Below, in pieces: positions 23,654 to 24,846 of a DNA stretch of 24,846 nucleotides. This DNA is from Bacteroidales bacterium. Lineage in GTDB: Bacteria; Bacteroidota; Bacteroidia; Bacteroidales; UBA7960. The stretch is taken from assembly GCA_007128045.1 (NCBI GenBank), contig SKYG01000027.1, forward strand, positions 1 through 24,846, given 5' to 3'. The notes under the pieces were generated by a model. That model was not told the DNA's origin, searched no databases, and was given only the letters and a program-made list of their open reading frames with translations. The stretch's first letter is position 1, and each line of letters starts with the position of its first letter. A program made the position numbers and the translations under genes.

Positions 23654-24478
23654 ATGGCTTTAAAGAAATTCAAACCCACAACCCCTGGTCAGCGCAATAA
23701 GATTATAAGCGCTTTTGATGATATAACTACCTCGAGACCTGAAAAGAGTTTGGTGGTTGGGATACATAAATCAGGTGGCAGGAATAACAGAGGCAAGATG
23801 ACCATGCGTTATATGGGCGGTGGTCATAAAAAACGGTATCGTCTTATTGACTTCAAGCGTGATAAGGATGGTATTCCCGGTGTAGTAAGGAGTATTGAAT
23901 ATGATCCTAACCGCTCGGGTCGTATTGCATTGATTTTTTATGCAGACGGGGAAAAGCGTTATATACTTGCTCCAAATGGTTTAAAAGTGGGTCAGACCAT
24001 TGTCTCCGGCCCCGGTGCCAGCCCTGATATCGGCAATACCCTGCTTTTGTCTGACATTCCATTGGGTAGTGTTATTCACAACATTGAGTTAAAGCCTGGT
24101 CAGGGTGGAAGGATGGCACGCAGTGCCGGAGCGTATGCACAATTAACCTCCAGAGATGGCAAGTATGCCTCTTTAAAGTTACCATCCGGTGAAATTCGTC
24201 AGGTTTTGGTTACCTGCCGGGCAACTATTGGCAGTACGTCAAATCCTGATCATATGCACGAAGTGTCTGGTAAGGCAGGACGAAGTCGGTGGCTGGGAAG
24301 AAGACCACGTACACGTCCTGTTGTTATGAACCCGGTTGATCATCCGATGGGTGGTGGAGAAGGTCGTGCGTCGGGCGGACATCCCAGAAGTCGTAAGGGA
24401 TTACCGGCCAAGGGTTACAAAACCAGAAGCAAGAAAAAAGCATCGAACAGATTGATCGTAGAAAGAAGGAAGAAATAA
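23654..24478 (+). CDS. rplB: 50S ribosomal protein L2
   Basis: 274-residue L2, needed for subunit joining and peptidyl transfer. Words: KFKPTTPGQRNKI, HKSGGRNNRGKMTMRYMGGG, RSAGAYAQLTSRDGKYASLKLPSGE, and the conserved C-terminal block NPVDHPMGGGEG with His230 (E. coli His229). The basic tail ends in KKKASNRLIVERRKK. It starts 134 bases after rplW, against 10-43 bases elsewhere in the operon. Confidence 0.98.
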   Translation: MALKKFKPTTPGQRNKIISAFDDITTSRPEKSLVVGIHKSGGRNNRGKMTMRYMGGGHKKRYRLIDFKRDKDGIPGVVRSIEYDPNRSGRIALIFYADGEKRYILAPNGLKVGQTIVSGPGASPDIGNTLLLSDIPLGSVIHNIELKPGQGGRMARSAGAYAQLTSRDGKYASLKLPSGEIRQVLVTCRATIGSTSNPDHMHEVSGKAGRSRWLGRRPRTRPVVMNPVDHPMGGGEGRASGGHPRSRKGLPAKGYKTRSKKKASNRLIVERRKK

Positions 24479-24507
24479 GCTATTGTTAACAGGAAAAAAT
24501 CACATTT

Positions 24508-24786
24508 ATGAGCCGTTCGTTAAAAAAAGGACCATATATTAATTACAAGCTGGAAAGAAAAGTTCTTGCCATGGCCAGTAGCACTAAGAAGTCTGTTGTT
24601 AAGACCTGGTCGAGGGCCTCAATGATCTCTCCGGAATTCGTTGGGCAAACTATTGCTGTACACAATGGCAACAAGTTTATTCCCGTGTATATTACCGAGA
24701 ATATGGTTGGTCACAAGCTTGGTGAATTTGCACCTACCCGTATCTTTCGCGGTCATGCAGGAAAAAAAGATAAAGCCAAAAAATAA
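24508..24786 (+). CDS. rpsS: 30S ribosomal protein S19
   Basis: 92-residue S19 of the 30S head. It begins MSRSLKKGPYI and contains KTWSRASMISPEFVG, IAVHNGNKFIPVYI and HKLGEFAPTRIFRGH. It follows rplB by 29 bases. The leader has GGAAAAAATCAC, not a usable Shine-Dalgarno sequence at normal spacing. Confidence 0.98.
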   Translation: MSRSLKKGPYINYKLERKVLAMASSTKKSVVKTWSRASMISPEFVGQTIAVHNGNKFIPVYITENMVGHKLGEFAPTRIFRGHAGKKDKAKK

Positions 24787-24800
24787 AAGATTCTTTTACA

Positions 24801-24846
24801 ATGGGATTAAGAAAACATTTAAGGGCCGAAAGGCTCAAAGAAGAGA
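24801..24846 (+). CDS. rplV: 50S ribosomal protein L22, 5' fragment
   Basis: An ATG at 24801, 14 bases after rpsS, opens a frame (MGLRKHLRAERLKEE) that runs off the window. The position directly after rpsS and the basic, Lys/Arg-rich N-terminus typical of Bacteroidota L22 support the call. The diagnostic SPRKMR region lies outside the window. Confidence 0.82.
   Translation, partial: MGLRKHLRAERLKEE

Overview
The window comes from a bacterium of the phylum Bacteroidota, most likely an anaerobic or facultative member of the Bacteroidales/Marinilabiliales side. The evidence is a Porin_10-type outer-membrane barrel, a DUF4290 gene next to murA, promoters of the form TTTG-N19/20-TAnnTTTG, A-rich gene leaders without Shine-Dalgarno sequences, a str operon lacking tuf, and a single-chain pyruvate:ferredoxin oxidoreductase, which points to anaerobic metabolism. 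I cannot place it to genus.

Layout. (1) 1-128: 3' part of a 5S rRNA gene and its terminator, the tail of an rRNA operon. (2) 129-598: a gene-free stretch built from several short repeat modules, including two octamer tandem arrays. (3) 599-7828, plus strand: Porin_10-type barrel, PFOR (nifJ/por type) and an erythromycin-esterase-family protein, each apparently its own unit. (4) 7895-13229, minus strand: grpE, dnaJ, ABC ATPase, ABC permease and a response regulator with a sigma-54-type AAA+ domain but no DNA-binding domain. (5) 13444-15393, minus strand: DUF4290 gene and murA behind a good promoter. (6) 15667-18042, minus strand: a PcrA/UvrD-type helicase. (7) 18043-18564: divergent control region with a repeat cluster, a pcrA promoter and two tandem str-operon promoters. 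(8) 18565 to the end, plus strand: rpsL-rpsG-fusA-rpsJ-rplC-rplD-rplW-rplB-rpsS-rplV(partial), the fused str-S10 order usual for the phylum.

The genes are mostly housekeeping: translation (S12, S7, EF-G, S10, L3, L4, L23, L2, S19, L22), folding (GrpE, DnaJ), cell wall (MurA), DNA repair (PcrA) and pyruvate oxidation. I see no mobile element, CRISPR array, phage or defence island, and no clearly new multigene system.

The least ordinary signal is between the genes. Short-period tandem arrays recur at dispersed sites: a heptamer (consensus GTCRAAR) at three places, an octamer (AACACCTC/AACAATTC) at two, a related octamer (GGYAACCC) at one, and a 24-bp palindrome (GGACAGG/CCTGTCC arms) at two. 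They sit directly beside one another in composite clusters, and one heptamer array lies inside the S10 operon. Other points of note are an Asp in place of the catalytic Cys of MurA (predicted fosfomycin insensitivity), the HTH-less regulator at the end of a chaperone/ABC cluster, and the doubled str promoter region.
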